DNA from: Podospora pseudoanserina
Taxonomy: Eukaryota > Ascomycota > Sordariomycetes > Sordariales > Podosporaceae
Assembly: GCF_035222485.1 (NCBI RefSeq)
Contig: NC_085921.1
Span: 186,001 to 250,000 of the forward strand
Direction: 5' to 3'
Length of the DNA stretch: 64,000 nucleotides
In this document: positions 33,641-46,500 of the stretch, piece after piece
How positions within the stretch are numbered: position 1 is the first letter of the stretch
Layout of the letters: each line of letters begins with the position of its first letter
Translations under genes and position numbers: made by a program
The notes under the pieces: generated by a model
Told to the model about the DNA's origin: nothing
The model's input: only the letters and a program-made list of their open reading frames with translations
The model's database searches: none

Positions 33641-36442
33641 TCTAAGTGAAAAAAAGAAAGTAAACCAAACACCAGATATATAAAATATATTTTAATAATG
33701 GTTTTACTTTCTTGTGGAAACTTAGCTAGCTAAGTCCCTACAGGTAAAAAGCTTGTTTATAGGTGTTAAAGTCTGAAGTTATGAGATATTTACGTTGCTT
33801 CCGACGATTAATTAACCGGATTTCCTCCCGCTAACTGCATACTATCTCAATATTATACTTTTCCCTTTTGCTCTAATCAAGAATATAACTTTGATATTTA
33901 ATCTAATTATTTTATTTATTTAAAAGTATTAAAATATGTTTAATTAATAAATATTTATTTAATAATCATTCATAACTGGTCTTTTAGAGCTTAGAACATT
34001 ATAAATTTTGGATTATATAAGTCGTTAAGCTTTTATAGTATAATAAAGATAAATATATTGTTTAATATAATATAATTCTTAGTATACCAGTTTTTTAATG
34101 AAAAATATCTCATAGGAAATAGTATTATATTAATATTATAGTTTTTGGTACTAATCTTACAATTTATTATACTATATAACTGTTTACACATATTGTTTAT
34201 TAAGGGCTTATAACGCTATTGTTTGGCATTATTTTAGTCCCTTATTACTTTCGTTTTATTTTGCCGTTGTAATAATAGGTAAGGCTACTATTCCTGTTTT
34301 TCACATTATGTTCCGGCGCTTTTTTTTTTTACTAAATTTAGTTTTTTCATTATAGCTTTACTTACTATAATAAAACTAAGAAAAAAGATAAACTTTAAAA
34401 CGAAACTTTATAAAGCACTAAATAAAGAATTTTTTTTATGTCTTTTAATAAAATGCTATTAAATCCATTGAAAGTTATGTTTTATATATAAGCCTAAAGG
34501 CCCTATAATGGTAGATACTCATAGTATTTATAGTGTAGTATAATTAATTTATATTAAACCAATAGCTTGCTACTAGATATAAGCTTTTAATGTTTTTATA
34601 TACTTTATAATGTAATACAATAAATGTTAAAAATTAGTTATAAACTACTATTATCAATAATAACAGAATTTCTTTTTTTAACTTAAAAAAATAAAACTAC
34701 CGGGTACGACGGCTTCTATGGTTCTAAGCCTAGATCTGTTATTTATAGTGAGGTAGCTCTTATATAACGCATTCTACCTTACCAGGTACCCTATCTTTCT
34801 ATAAAGTATTTAGCTATAGCTTATAAATATATATTTTATAGATTTATAACCTACCTTTTTATACTATTAGTTAATATAATAATATCTTCATACTGGCTCC
34901 AGGTTCCATACTACAGCTAAAATAAGTCTATTTTGGAGCTCTCCTGATACTTTGATTTTTAATTAAATAATTTATAGTAATTTAACTATACTACGCTTAC
35001 AGTTACTAACTTTATAATTAATAAATAATAAGCTAGTATTATATTAAGTTTACTACCAATTTCGCAGATAAAAGCAGAACCTAACCATAGTAATATTATT
35101 TTTTTAAAAAAAATGAACTACTTATTATATTGATCAATTTACTTTTTACTATATTTATTAATCATTTACTAATCTCTAATAATTAATCTTCTTTCTTCAC
35201 TAGATCTTCAAAATCTACTACATTTATTAGATTTACTAAAGATACCAGTTTCTCATCTTTTCCTAGTTACTGAATTAGCTAATATATCTTTCTCTAAACT
35301 CTTTAAGCTTTTATTAATTAATTCTTTACAAATCATGTTAACTAATTTATATTGTACATTACTACTCTAGTAACTCACTTTAATTTTTGTAATCTCACTA
35401 TTTTATATAAACTTTTAAACCTTGAAATAATATTTCGATTAATACTATACCTATAGCAAAACCCTCTATTCTAATACTATAAATAGTTTTCATATTATGG
35501 CTAACAATTTTAATTGTTTTTTTATTAGTTTAATTTATCTATACTATTGTAACTACTGGGATAATTGGTTTATATTGTTTAAATACTACATTAGTGACTA
35601 TATTATTCAACTTAGCTGATAATATTTTTGAATTTAATTATTAAACTCTAAAAGCTTTTTTTTTAAGCCTATGACTTTACTTATCTTAGCTTCATTAGCT
35701 TAAACTAAACTATATATTAATCAAGACACTTTAGGATTTAAAATGGGCTATATTCAATATATTTATTAGAATTTTTATAAACAAACTTACACTTTGACAT
35801 CGCCTTAAATTATCAATAATAGAAGCTTTCTATTACTAAGCTTAATGTTTCAAACTTTGATCAAAATTTATAATAATCTGAATAAATTAAACTATACTAT
35901 TGATCACTTATACATTATAAAACACAGTATCTTTATGTACTTTACCTAACTGAAATATCATTTTAATAAAGCTAAAACTTAATAGTAGCCGAACACCTTT
36001 CAAATCTTTTACTTGTATATGGATTTAACTAACCTGATCAAACATAAGTTAAATATTTCATTGTATATTTTAATAAATAGAACAAATTTAGTCAACTATA
36101 TCTACCTTCATACTATGAGTTAAATGATAAAAATTATAACTTCTATGATAACTATAGAAATTAATATAACATTAAAACAAAATAAAACATAAAAAATCCA
36201 ATAACAGCTACCGTGGAAATCTAACCTAAATTGATTCAATCAATGGAATTCATATAAATAAAAGAAATAATTCTAGAGTTTTCTAACAATATATTATATA
36301 TTTCTAATAGTATGATTTACAAAAACTGTATTTATAGTCTAGTATAATAAATGAATCTACAACTCCATAGTTATTATAAAAGTAAATAACCGAAACAATA
36401 AAAATAACTGTTAAAGGTAAAGTGTATATTTCTCAAAGATTA
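33641..36442. other. AT-rich block, degraded repeats, no gene
   Basis: Strongly AT-rich and TpA-rich with no frame over 60 codons. It contains the dispersed palindrome (33,713-33,742) and a region (about 33,960-34,350) that resembles 60,810-61,160 and, in part, 63,470-63,600. A copy of the motif near 34,865-34,925 resembles 37,775-37,850. All this fits old repeats degraded by RIP; none can be named. Confidence 0.7.
33713..33742. repeat. Dispersed 30-bp palindrome, copy 1
   Basis: Near-palindrome with core CTTAGCTAGCTAAG and outer arms TGTGG.. / ..CCTACA. The same layout occurs at 40,052-40,081, 40,241-40,270, 40,518-40,547, 51,126-51,155, 62,056-62,085 and 62,595-62,620, with similar sequence around it. 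Confidence 0.75.
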
Positions 36443-37033
36443 TGTTGAAATAGGTGCTATTGAGGCCTGTAAATACAGGCTCAAATAGCTATCGGCGCAG
36501 TACACTGAGAGCGAAGAAGACTTTGACTGCAGCATTCGACAGTTGCCGTGGCACTGAAGCAAGGTGGATTACAGGAGCGGCGCCCTGTAATATATAAAAG
36601 AGAGTCACTGTAACATAGGCTTGTGAGGCACTGATGAGTGTGGTGAACCAGTATATTGATTGAATCTTAAAGTCTAAGAAATATCACAGTGAATAGGGTG
36701 TGAGGCAGAGGTCTTATAGGCCGTTGGCTTTCTACGCGTTCTCCGAGGGTGACTCCGTTCCCGGGCCCGAACGCCCGCTAAGTGCGCTAACCAAATATAA
36801 GGTTAGGGGCCACGTTACAGGCCACGTTGCGCTACCGTTTAACTGCTGCAGGGCACTGGCCTTAGCGTTTGGCTTTCCGGGACCTCGGATTGCTTCCGGA
36901 GGCCGGGCTTCCGCTCCGGTAACCGCAGTCCCTAAACACTGCTGATTCAAGCCATCGTATTGCCTCTGAGGCCCTGTAGTATACAGGGCTCAGATACACT
37001 GTAAAATCCACAAACAAAAGCTGTATTTTAACA
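36443..37033 (+). repeat. 591-bp LTR-like element, left copy
   Basis: Begins TGTTGAAATAGG and ends TGTATTTTAACA, so TG...CA with short inverted ends as in an LTR. It has a TATA-like ATATATAAAAG about 150 bp in, which suits an LTR promoter. It is much richer in GC than its surroundings. A 591-bp inverted copy follows at 37,157-37,747; the two differ at about ten positions, all transitions, mostly in the last 130 bp. Flanks are GATTA on the left and TAAGC on the right, which are not a target duplication of one element but match the flanks of the other copy. The internal element was not found, so these are best called solo LTRs (copia or gypsy undecided). Confidence 0.8.
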
Positions 37034-37156
37034 TAAGCTATAACTAAATACTTTATTGAAAAGTAGGGTATTCTGTAAGATAGGATATACTCTATATAAC
37101 TTACTTAAAATAATAATAGTAAACATAGATTTAAGGCTATACAAACTACTATAATC

Positions 37157-37747
37157 TGTTAAAATACAGCCTTTGTTTGTGGATTTTACAGTGTATCTGA
37201 GCCCTGTATATTACAGGGCCTCAGAGGCAATATAATGGCTTGAATCAGCAGTGTTTAGGGACCACGGTTACCGGAACGAAAGCTCGGCCTCCGGAAGCAA
37301 TCCGAGGTCCCGGAAAGCCAAACGCTAAGGCCAGTGCCCTGCAGCAGTTAAACGGTAGCGCAACGTGGCCTGTAACGTGGCCCCTAACCTTATATTTGGT
37401 TAGCGCACTTAGCGGGCGTTCGGGCCCGGGAACGGAGTCACCCTCGGAGAACGCGTAGAAAGCCAACGGCCTATAAGACCTCTGCCTCACACCCTATTCA
37501 CTGTGATATTTCTTAGACTTTAAGATTCAATCAATATACTGGTTCACCACACTCATCAGTGCCTCACAAGCCTATGTTACAGTGACTCTCTTTTATATAT
37601 TACAGGGCGCCGCTCCTGTAATCCACCTTGCTTCAGTGCCACGGCAACTGTCGAATGCTGCAGTCAAAGTCTTCTTCGCTCTCAGTGTACTGCGCCGATA
37701 GCTATTTGAGCCTGTATTTACAGGCCTCAATAGCACCTATTTTAACA
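37157..37747 (-). repeat. 591-bp LTR-like element, right copy (inverted)
   Basis: Exact length match to the left copy, in reverse orientation, after a 123-bp AT-rich spacer (37,034-37,156). On the plus strand it is flanked by TAATC on the left and GCTTA on the right; in its own orientation these read TAAGC before and GATTA after it. An 81-72 codon frame is open on each strand of both copies because the copies are GC-rich; none looks coding. Confidence 0.8.
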
Positions 37748-38749
37748 GCTTATAAGCTTGTATCTTATAAATGCTATAACTTATTTTTATACTATTAGTT
37801 AACTTAATAATACCCTTGTACTGGTGCTAGGTTCTTTACTATAATACCGAGGTATAGTATTAAAAGAGTAATAATTTTATTTGTTTTTAAAATAATAAAG
37901 TAAATATTTATAATAAAAGACTTATATAAGCCCGAACAATGGCATTATACACCCGTCAAATTCTACATCGAAAAAACTACTTTCTTGTTGTATATAAGGT
38001 AAATACAATTAATATGATAAATCATTAAATATTCCAAAAGGTTTTTTTTGTATTATATATTTAAACTCTATTATAATCAATATTATACTATACTAGAATT
38101 ATATTTACTTTTATCATATAACAAAAGCCAAATAATCTATATACTATCAAATAAAAGTACTTTAGCTTTTTAAAAAGCGATTATTAATAGCTATTAAATG
38201 CATATTATTAATTAAAGTAAATTTCAACTTTCTACTTTTCGTAAAATGTAAATTAATAATTAAATAGAAAAGATCATTTAAAAAGATTTATTTGAATTTT
38301 AATTTTTTGCAACGATCTTTTAATATTATTATATAATTTAAGATTTTTAAATACATGAAACAGTTAAACTAAGTGTAAAATTAATCTTTCAATTTAGGTG
38401 GAAGAAAAGAGTATTATATCTGAAAAGAATATAGTCGGTTAATCATTGAAGATAAAGTTCAAAAACAATGAAATAATAAAAGACTTATTATGAAATATAA
38501 ATTGATTTTTAGAAATAATCTTCTTGATAAGTTTGATGTTTTCAAGAAATTGATATAGATATATGTGATATATTTCTTACTATAAACACAAAAATTTTCA
38601 ATGAGCTTTTTTTAAAGGAATAATAAACTTATATAATTCATTTCACTATAAAAATTTAATATTGTTTTTATGAATTCATGAATTTCTTATTTTTAATAGA
38701 ATTAATGATATTTGTAAATACCTTTCAAAAATATAACCTTCTATAGTTT
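37748..38749. other. AT-rich block, no gene
   Basis: About 1 kb of TpA-rich sequence without long frames. Resembles the other gene-free parts of the block; nothing further seen. Confidence 0.6.
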
Positions 38750-39156
38750 TGTGACGAACCTCTATTCAGAACCTCTGAAAGCGATACTAGTCGAAGGCAC
38801 TTCTAAATAATCCAGGTTCAGTCGGTGCAGCTAAGCAGTAGACAACAATGGCTTGTCTCAATCACAATAGCCTTGATACTAACAACTGTAACTTGAATTG
38901 CATACTGCGGAACTGTCTATCTACACCAGCCAGTTCTTCTGTATAGACTAGTAGTTCACCTGAATTACCATGCTAAGCGGGATCCTGGATCACTTCTCCC
39001 AGCGTTGGATCACCATAGATCACGGTGCCAAGAGTGGTCCTGGATCACTCTCGTCATCTTAGGATCACTTAGATCACCACGCTCCCGGCGCTCCCAGGCG
39101 CTCCACTTCCCATTTGGTTCCCGTAGCAATTGGCTGGGAATATCCCGTGCCCCACA
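38750..39156 (-). mobile_element. Solo LTR of the gypsy family, divergent U3
   Basis: Reverse orientation. On the plus strand it starts TGTGACGAAC, the complement of the LTR end GTTCGTCACA, and the first 200 bp match the R-U5 part of the LTRs at 51,820 and 58,870. The rest (U3) differs and has GGATCAC repeats where the other family has CGGTCCA repeats. It ends ..GCCCCACA, giving 407 bp, the same length as the related LTRs (404-407). No 5-bp duplication was found. Confidence 0.75.
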
Positions 39157-39796
39157 TACCGTTCAACTTGCTTTTTAGCTTAAAATATTAAAAGATTTAA
39201 GCTTTTTTACACGCCTATAAAGTTTCTTTCATAACATACTTTATTTAAAAAATTACTTGATTAAATCTTTTCATGAATCTATAGAAATTAATTTTTCCTA
39301 CATATATAAAGTTCAATTTTCTTATAGATTGAATAGCAAACTTTAAAAAATTAACTTTTTCAAAATTATTTCTTTCTAGAAAACCCATGAAATTCTTAGA
39401 ACCTTCTTTCTATTGTTAATTTAATAATACTCCAATCTTTTCACATGATAGTAGAAATATTTTTATAACTAAAATTATAAACTTTCTTTTCAATATTTTC
39501 AAAAACTTTAATAACTTTATCATTATTTATGGTTATATGAATATAATAAGTAACATTATTATTGAAATTATGTTTTGCTATAATGAAATTATAAACTTAA
39601 TAATATAGGTACATTATGTATTTTCATTTTTAAGGTTTTAAAACCTAAGGTAATTTCTATATCTTTTATAATTTTAAAAGTGTTTTTTCTTTTTTTTTAT
39701 CTTTATTATCTTTCATAGTTTTGACATTTTCAACTTTTTTAACTTTAATCTATAGCCTTTAATAATATCTTCTTTATTCTGATAAATTATTCTTTG

Positions 39797-39954
39797 GATA
39801 CGCCGTGCTCGTCGTGCTATGCCTTCGATCACCCCAAGCATCTTGCATCCTGCAAAATGCTCGTGTGTCTTAGCGCCGTAGCACTGCTGGCCTGTTCCGA
39901 CTCGCTACTTCCTAGCTCTCGTAATGAATAGCTGAGGGCGTCTCGCGCCCCACA
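39797..39954 (-). mobile_element. Partial LTR (U3 end)
   Basis: A GC-rich islet ending GCGCCCCACA and followed by a GTGCAACCT stretch similar to the sequence after the solo LTR at 39,156. It looks like the U3 end of a related LTR; the rest of that LTR was not recognised. Confidence 0.5.
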
Positions 39955-41059
39955 TGCTGTGCAACCTATCGTTAGGTTAACTCGTGGCAATATGTAAATA
40001 TTCTATAACCTGAAATTTCATTGATTCAACTCCTATAAAAAAGCCCCCTATTTATGGAGACTTAACTGGTTAGGTCATTAAAAAAAAGGAACTGGTATAG
40101 AACTGGAATAAGATAAAAGTAACGGGGAAAAATGAAGTTAACTAATCAGAGGAAACAAAACTATTGAAAAGAATTAGTATATGAATATTTTAATAATTTT
40201 AGACTTTTTTACTTTAACCACTATAAAAAAGCCTTCTACTTGTAAGAACCTAGCTAGCGTAATCCCTACCAGTAAAGTAATATTACTATGTAGTTCAGAA
40301 ATTCTAAATAAATAAAATAACTAAATTAAAGATAAAATCTGAGATTTTTAAATACAGTAAAAGCGAAAAGTTTAATAGTAAAATAATATAAAGTGAACGT
40401 GAAAAAGTAGAATCAATCAATTTTAAATAATACTAGCAATATTTACAGAAATTAGTGTATAAATATTTGATAACCCTTAAATCTCTATACTTTATCCTCT
40501 ATATGAAAGCCGTTTCTTTATAAGAGCCTAACTAATTAACTTTATATAAATACAAGTTATTTATAGGTGTATCATTTACATGCTTAACTTCTAAGTATTT
40601 CTAATTTATTTAGATCACTCTTTTAACATCAGAACTTTCATAGATTTAATGATAGGAAATCTAATTTATCATTATATAAAGAAATCTATCTTCATAATTA
40701 AGTACTTTATTCCTAATCTTAAAACTAGCTTTATAAAGCTATTAATTACTCGGTAAAGTCCTCTTCTTACACTCTAGCAACTTCTTTTTAAATAACTTCA
40801 ATATATTAAAAAAAGCTTTAGACTTCCTTTTCAGTTATTGTCAACATTGAATATCTGTCATATATTAAAAAGGGTATATTTATTTTGTATAGTTTTTGAT
40901 AAAAAGATTGCTTCATAAAGTAATTTACAAGTAATCTGTAAAAGAGACCTCAGTATTATTATATAATTAAGACCTTCATTTAGTGCCTATTATAGAGGTA
41001 GTCATTAATTCATTATCCTAAAACTTTCCAAAAAATAAATATAAGCGTTAATTAAAGAT
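39955..41059. other. AT-rich block with three palindrome copies
   Basis: No gene. Copies of the dispersed 30-bp palindrome and its surroundings lie at about 40,052, 40,241 and 40,518, each preceded by an AAAAAGCC-type box. Confidence 0.6.
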
Positions 41060-41408
41060 CTAGCGTTACGTCTTGAATGCGGATTTTCGGCAGTGTCGGC
41101 TAATCAGGAGAAAGAAGGAGACAGCTAATCAAAGGAATAAAAAACAGACCTACTAAAAAGATTATTAAGTTAAGGACATAATCCGAAAAGTAGGACTATC
41201 GTATTTTTATAATAAACTAACGATACGTCTCTATAGACCGAGGAATTAGATAGCTTGTAGATACTTCCGCAGTATGCAATGCAAGTCACATTTGTTGGTA
41301 TCAGACTATTGTGATTGAGACAAGTTATTGTTGTGCACTGAATCAATTATCTAAAAGCACCTTCAACTGAGTATCTCTTTCAGAGGTTTTAGATGGGGGT
41401 CCGTCACA
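41060..41408 (+). mobile_element. Degenerate LTR of the gypsy family
   Basis: Ends GGGGTCCGTCACA like the LTR end of the family. Parts of the upstream LTR are recognisable (GTCGGCTAATCAGGAG near 41,095; ACCGAGGAATTAGATAG near 41,239), but the start is not. The whole is AT-shifted and partly deleted. Confidence 0.6.
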
Positions 41409-41878
41409 TCTAGTTGAAAATCTTATTAAAAATACCATTTAAAAGTAACCTATGGATATTAATCTCCAATTAACCGCTATAAATTTACTAGAAATATCGT
41501 AAAATAAATCAAAAGCCTTTACTAAATAATAAAATATTTAACAATTAAGAGACATAAAAAAATCTCTTATAATAAATATACTTTAGCAATACATACCATT
41601 ATAGTATAGGTATTATAAAATATACATAAATCAATTTATTTAACTTATTTATAAGCAGTAAGATATTATTAAATCTATTTTTATTTTTCAAGATCTCGGA
41701 ACTTATAATCCAGCTTTTTCGTTTGTAAATTAATACCGAAATAAAATAGAACTATCCAAAAGATATTTATTAAAATAAAGAAATGAACCGATATAAATAA
41801 TCAATAATATACTTATTCTACATCTAAGTATATTTAGTAAATATAGTATTGAAAATTAATTAAAGTCCGTAGTTTAGT
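41409..41878. other. AT-rich spacer
   Basis: About 470 bp between the degenerate LTR and the 5' LTR of the first gypsy element. No frame and no recognised repeat. Confidence 0.5.
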
Positions 41879-42204
41879 TATTATGGTTTGCAAGATAGTG
41901 GGGCTATAAAGAACCAATCAAGACTGGACCGGGCGATCGAGCGGAGCTCACGATCCAGGTGGACAGAACGGACCAATAAATGGGGACCGGTGACCGCGGC
42001 GAGGCTCACGGTCCAAGGTCCAGCATCGACGAATCAGAAGTGGACCGATGACCGTCTATAAGTCAACGGTCTACGGTCCTAAGGTTTAAATAAAATAAGC
42101 TATTTATTATATACTATTTGTTTATTCCGAACTAAGATTATTTAGAAGTACCTTAAATGAGTATCCCTTTTGGATGTTCTGAATAGGGGTTCGTTATACG
42201 TTAT
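41879..42204 (+). repeat. 5' LTR of gypsy A
   Basis: Starts TATTATGGTTTGCAAG, aligning with TGTCACGGTTCTGGAAG of the intact LTR, and ends GTTCGTTATA. About 80 bp around the R region are missing relative to the 407-bp copies. Confidence 0.8.
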
Positions 42205-43109
42205 AAATTTACTTTAATATTATTATAAATAAAATTAAAAACGTTTTTTACTCTTATAAACGAATTTAAAAACGTTGAAATAAATGTGTCCCGCTTAGCC
42301 TAGGCAGCAAGGGACTTTCCACTAGTATTAAACTTACTCTTATTATTGTAAAATAAGTAGTTAAACGCTTTAAAGAACTCGAGAACTAGGCTTAATAATA
42401 ACGGGAGTAAATAATAACTATCTCGGCTGTATTTAGAGTAGTGCTTAAGTTTCCGGTATTAAAGTACTATAAAGGAGTAAAAATGGAATTTAAAAGGTTC
42501 TCAATTTAACTTAAAACCTACTTTCGTTAGTACCTAAATTAATTTACTAACGAAAAGTTAAAATTAATTTTCGCGGCTCTAGACTTAAAAATAAAGTTTT
42601 TACGTAGTTCGAACTTTTTTTATAAGTATTATAAAATAAAGCCGGAGGACTAAAAATAAATTACTATAAAATACTTCGAGGGTTATTATATCTTTAAAAT
42701 TAAGCTTAAGGAAATATTTAGGAAGTATAATAAAGTAAAATGTACGAAAGAAAGGCCAGTAAGTTGATATTGAATACGTTTAGCAGTTATTTATATAATT
42801 CTTTCTAAAATTAAAAGCCTATATAATACTACTAAAAATAAAGGGTAAATTATAAAAAGAGTCGAGGCTTAATATTATCGATAAATCTATTGCTATAGTT
42901 ATACGAATTAACGATTAATAGTTTTAGCGTTATATAAAAAAAAAGTAATAACTAAGGTTACTAGAGTAATAGTAATAACGGATGCTTTAAAAATAGTTAT
43001 TTTAACGATAAATATAAACGGAAATACTTTAGTATTACGTATTTAGGACCGATAAACGTTAATGTTATTTAATAATAATAGCTGTAAGGCCGAAACTAAA
43101 AGAGGAATA

Positions 43110-43516
43110 TGTTACGGTGTTGGGAGACAGTGGAGCCACGGGAGCTAATTAGGGCTGGACCGAGTGATCGAGCGGGGCTCACGGTCCAGTTGGACGGAAC
43201 GGACTAATAAGGTGGGGACCGTGGACCGCGGCGGAGCTCACGGTCCACGGTCCAGTATTAGCTGATTAAGAGTGGACCGAGGACCGTCTAAAGTTAACGG
43301 TCCATGGTCCTAAGGTCTATATATACTGAGGAACTAGATAGTGTAGGTAGATAGTTTACTAATATATAATAATTATAAGTTATAATCGTTAGTATCAAGA
43401 CTATTGTAATTGAGACAAGCTATTATTATATACTATTTAGTTATATCGAATTAGGATTATTAGAAGTGTCTTTAACTAGTATCACTTTCAGAGATTCTGG
43501 ATAGAAGTTCGTTATA
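43110..43516 (+). mobile_element. Solo LTR nested in gypsy A
   Basis: 407 bp, from TGTTACGGTGTTGGG to GTTCGTTATA. It interrupts the gag region of element A exactly where element B is continuous (corresponds to about 53,196). It is less AT-shifted than its host, so it is probably younger. No clear 5-bp duplication at the ends. Confidence 0.85.
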
Positions 43517-46500
43517 ACTAGCTTTAAATATTTTATTTATAGTAAAGTTAAATATTTGAAAAATGATAATAAAATACCTTAACGATTCGGATAAAAAAAT
43601 TATATTCATTACTATATCGAAAAGACTCAGGGTTATAAAGGTTATAAATATCGGGTATTAATAAAGTAAAACGGTAAACTTTAAAAAAGCATTTTATTAG
43701 TATATTAAATAAAGGGAAGTGGAGTTTTAGGAGCCATGGGGAGTAACAAAAAGGCTAAAAGCGGAATATAAAGAAAGACAATTTTAAATATATATATTAT
43801 GAGGTCGATTAATATAAATTATTAAAAATAATAACCTTATATAAAAAAAGGACTTACTCGGTATATAATATAAGAGAAATAGGACGGTAAATATAAAATT
43901 ACTATTTTATAAAATTGTTTTATAATACTTAAATATAAAAATTTTAAATAGAATATTAGAAAGGTAAAGAGATCGATAATATCAGGATCGCAAAAATAGT
44001 AAGGGATATACCTATATTAATATAATATATATCTTATAAAAAATACTATACAATTATATCTTAAATTTCTAAAATACTAAATAGTACTTTAGTTTTAATA
44101 TATTATATAGTTATTAGCCGGTATATAAAGTATGTGAAAAAAGTAAATTATAATTAACTAAAAGAACTATAACTAAATAAAGAAGAACCTATAAATAATT
44201 AAAAAATATTTTTTATAATAGGTTTAGAACCTAGTTAAAATAATGGATAGCCTTTGGGTAATATAATTTGTTTTAAATTATACGAGATACTACCTTAAAT
44301 GTATAGACGGCAGGAATATAAATAATACTACAATTTGTTTTAAATTTATAATATTAGAATAGTACTGAAGCTTAAACTATATACTATATTTATAAAAAAA
44401 GGTTAAGCAATATCATTAAGTAAAGGAGTTTAAGGAAATAATTAATTAAGGAATTACTATCTAATATAGATATAAAAGAATATTAAGGAAGTTAAAGACG
44501 GAAAATAAGAAAAAGTAAAGTAAGGATAATTAAAGAGCCTTATATAATTAAATAACCGGAAGTAAAAAAGGGTTTAAACGAAATAACTATTTAGACAACG
44601 ACTCGCGGCCTTTCGCGGAGGCTAGTGATTTTCAACGGATTACAAATTATATTACTAGAAATATCGGTATAAAGTAGAAATATATGCTATAAAACCTATT
44701 TCCGACGTAAAAAGTATATAGAAAAATATTACTATTAAATATTATAGTACAAAAATAATTTTATTTATATTCAATATTATAAATATAAAATCCTCGGAAA
44801 AAATATTCCTAAAGTATTTATAGTATAAAGACTATAACCTATATATCGATTGGATAAATAGTGACTATTTACGGTTAAAAGCACTTGAAAAGTACTTTAC
44901 TAACGATAAGAAATTAGGAATATATATAAAATAAATATAAGGTAAGTACCCTTGCGGTACTACCGTAAAGAGCTTAAAAAGTATTATTGTACTTTACCGA
45001 TATTAACGGTAAGGCTAAAGAAGTAAAGTTAACGATATTAGTATGAATTTAAGAGATTAATGAATATATTTACTATAATAAAAAAAAAAAAAAGATAAAA
45101 ACAAAGGCGGTACCGGTAAAATATTAAGGATATTTACCTTTTAGGGTTTAATATTTAGAGGGACCTTTAGAAGGAGGACCGTAGGACTATAAAATTAAAT
45201 ATTAAAAGGCTAAATTATAACTATTTAAGGTTTTCTATACTAACTATAAGTAAAGTAAGGAATTACGGAAAGATTTAAACGAAAAGTTAAAAAGGAAATA
45301 TATTGGGGAATTTATATCCCTAGTAAAGCACCCCGTATTCTTCGTACTAGAAAAAGGCGGTAGCTTACGAATATATATAGATTACCGTTAACGAAATAAC
45401 AAAATAGTAAAAAATAATTACCCGCTACTATAAATATTTAGATTACGGATTTAACGAGTAACAATATAGTATTTTATACGCTTAAATATACTTATAAAAT
45501 ACGCTTATATATAAATTAAAGAACAATAAATAGGAAATAACGTTTTGTATATCCTTTAGTTATTTCGAGAATTTCGTACTACTATTTAAGTTAATTAATA
45601 TACCCGTAACGTTTTAATTTTATATTAACTATATAATCCGGAAATACTATAACAAAATAATAATATATTATCTTATAAATAGTTTTATTTATTTATATAC
45701 TTTAAAGAGATATAACCGATATGTACGAGAAATACTTAACGTATTAGACAAAAACGAACTTTCAATTTATATAGAAAAGAGCAAGTACTATATATAAAGA
45801 TAATATATTTAGGATATTGAATATTATTAGGAAAGATTTATACAAAATTTAGGAAAATTATAGTAATCAAGAATTAACTATACTACAATTATAAATATAT
45901 GTTAAGAAACTTTTAGGGGTTATAAATTTTTATCGGGTATTTATTTAGGGATATACGAGAAATACGCAGCTATTTAATTATTAATAAAGAATAATGTAAA
46001 GTTTTAATAGGGGTAGGAAGAGAAGTAAGCTTTTAGGAATTAAAGGAGATTATTTGGAAGGTCTTAGTATTTCAACTACTAAACCCTAATTAATAATCTA
46101 AAGTCGAACTTAATATATTAAACTATACCATTAGGAAATAATTAAATTAGCGAAACGATAATAGAAAGCGATACCCGATAACTTTCTTTTCGAAGAAACT
46201 AAAATACATATATTAAAACTACCGTCTTTATAATCAAGAGCTACTCGCTATTATCGGAACATTCGAAAAATTTTAATAATATTAATATACGTCTAAATAA
46301 ATTATAGAAACCTATAAAACTTTAATAATAATCGATAAGGTTATTAAATAAATATATATTTTACTTTATAAAGAGACCTAATCGGTAAAGTAATTAGCAA
46401 ATATAGTATTACGGTATATTATAGTAATAAATCTATAGTTAAAAGTTTTTTTAACGGACCGCGATATGAAATTCGTATGGTGGTTAAAAAATATTAATAA

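Noticed and set aside
36700-37490. Open frames of 72-81 codons in both LTR-like copies
   Set aside because: They mirror one another on opposite strands because the copies are inverted; no coding sign.
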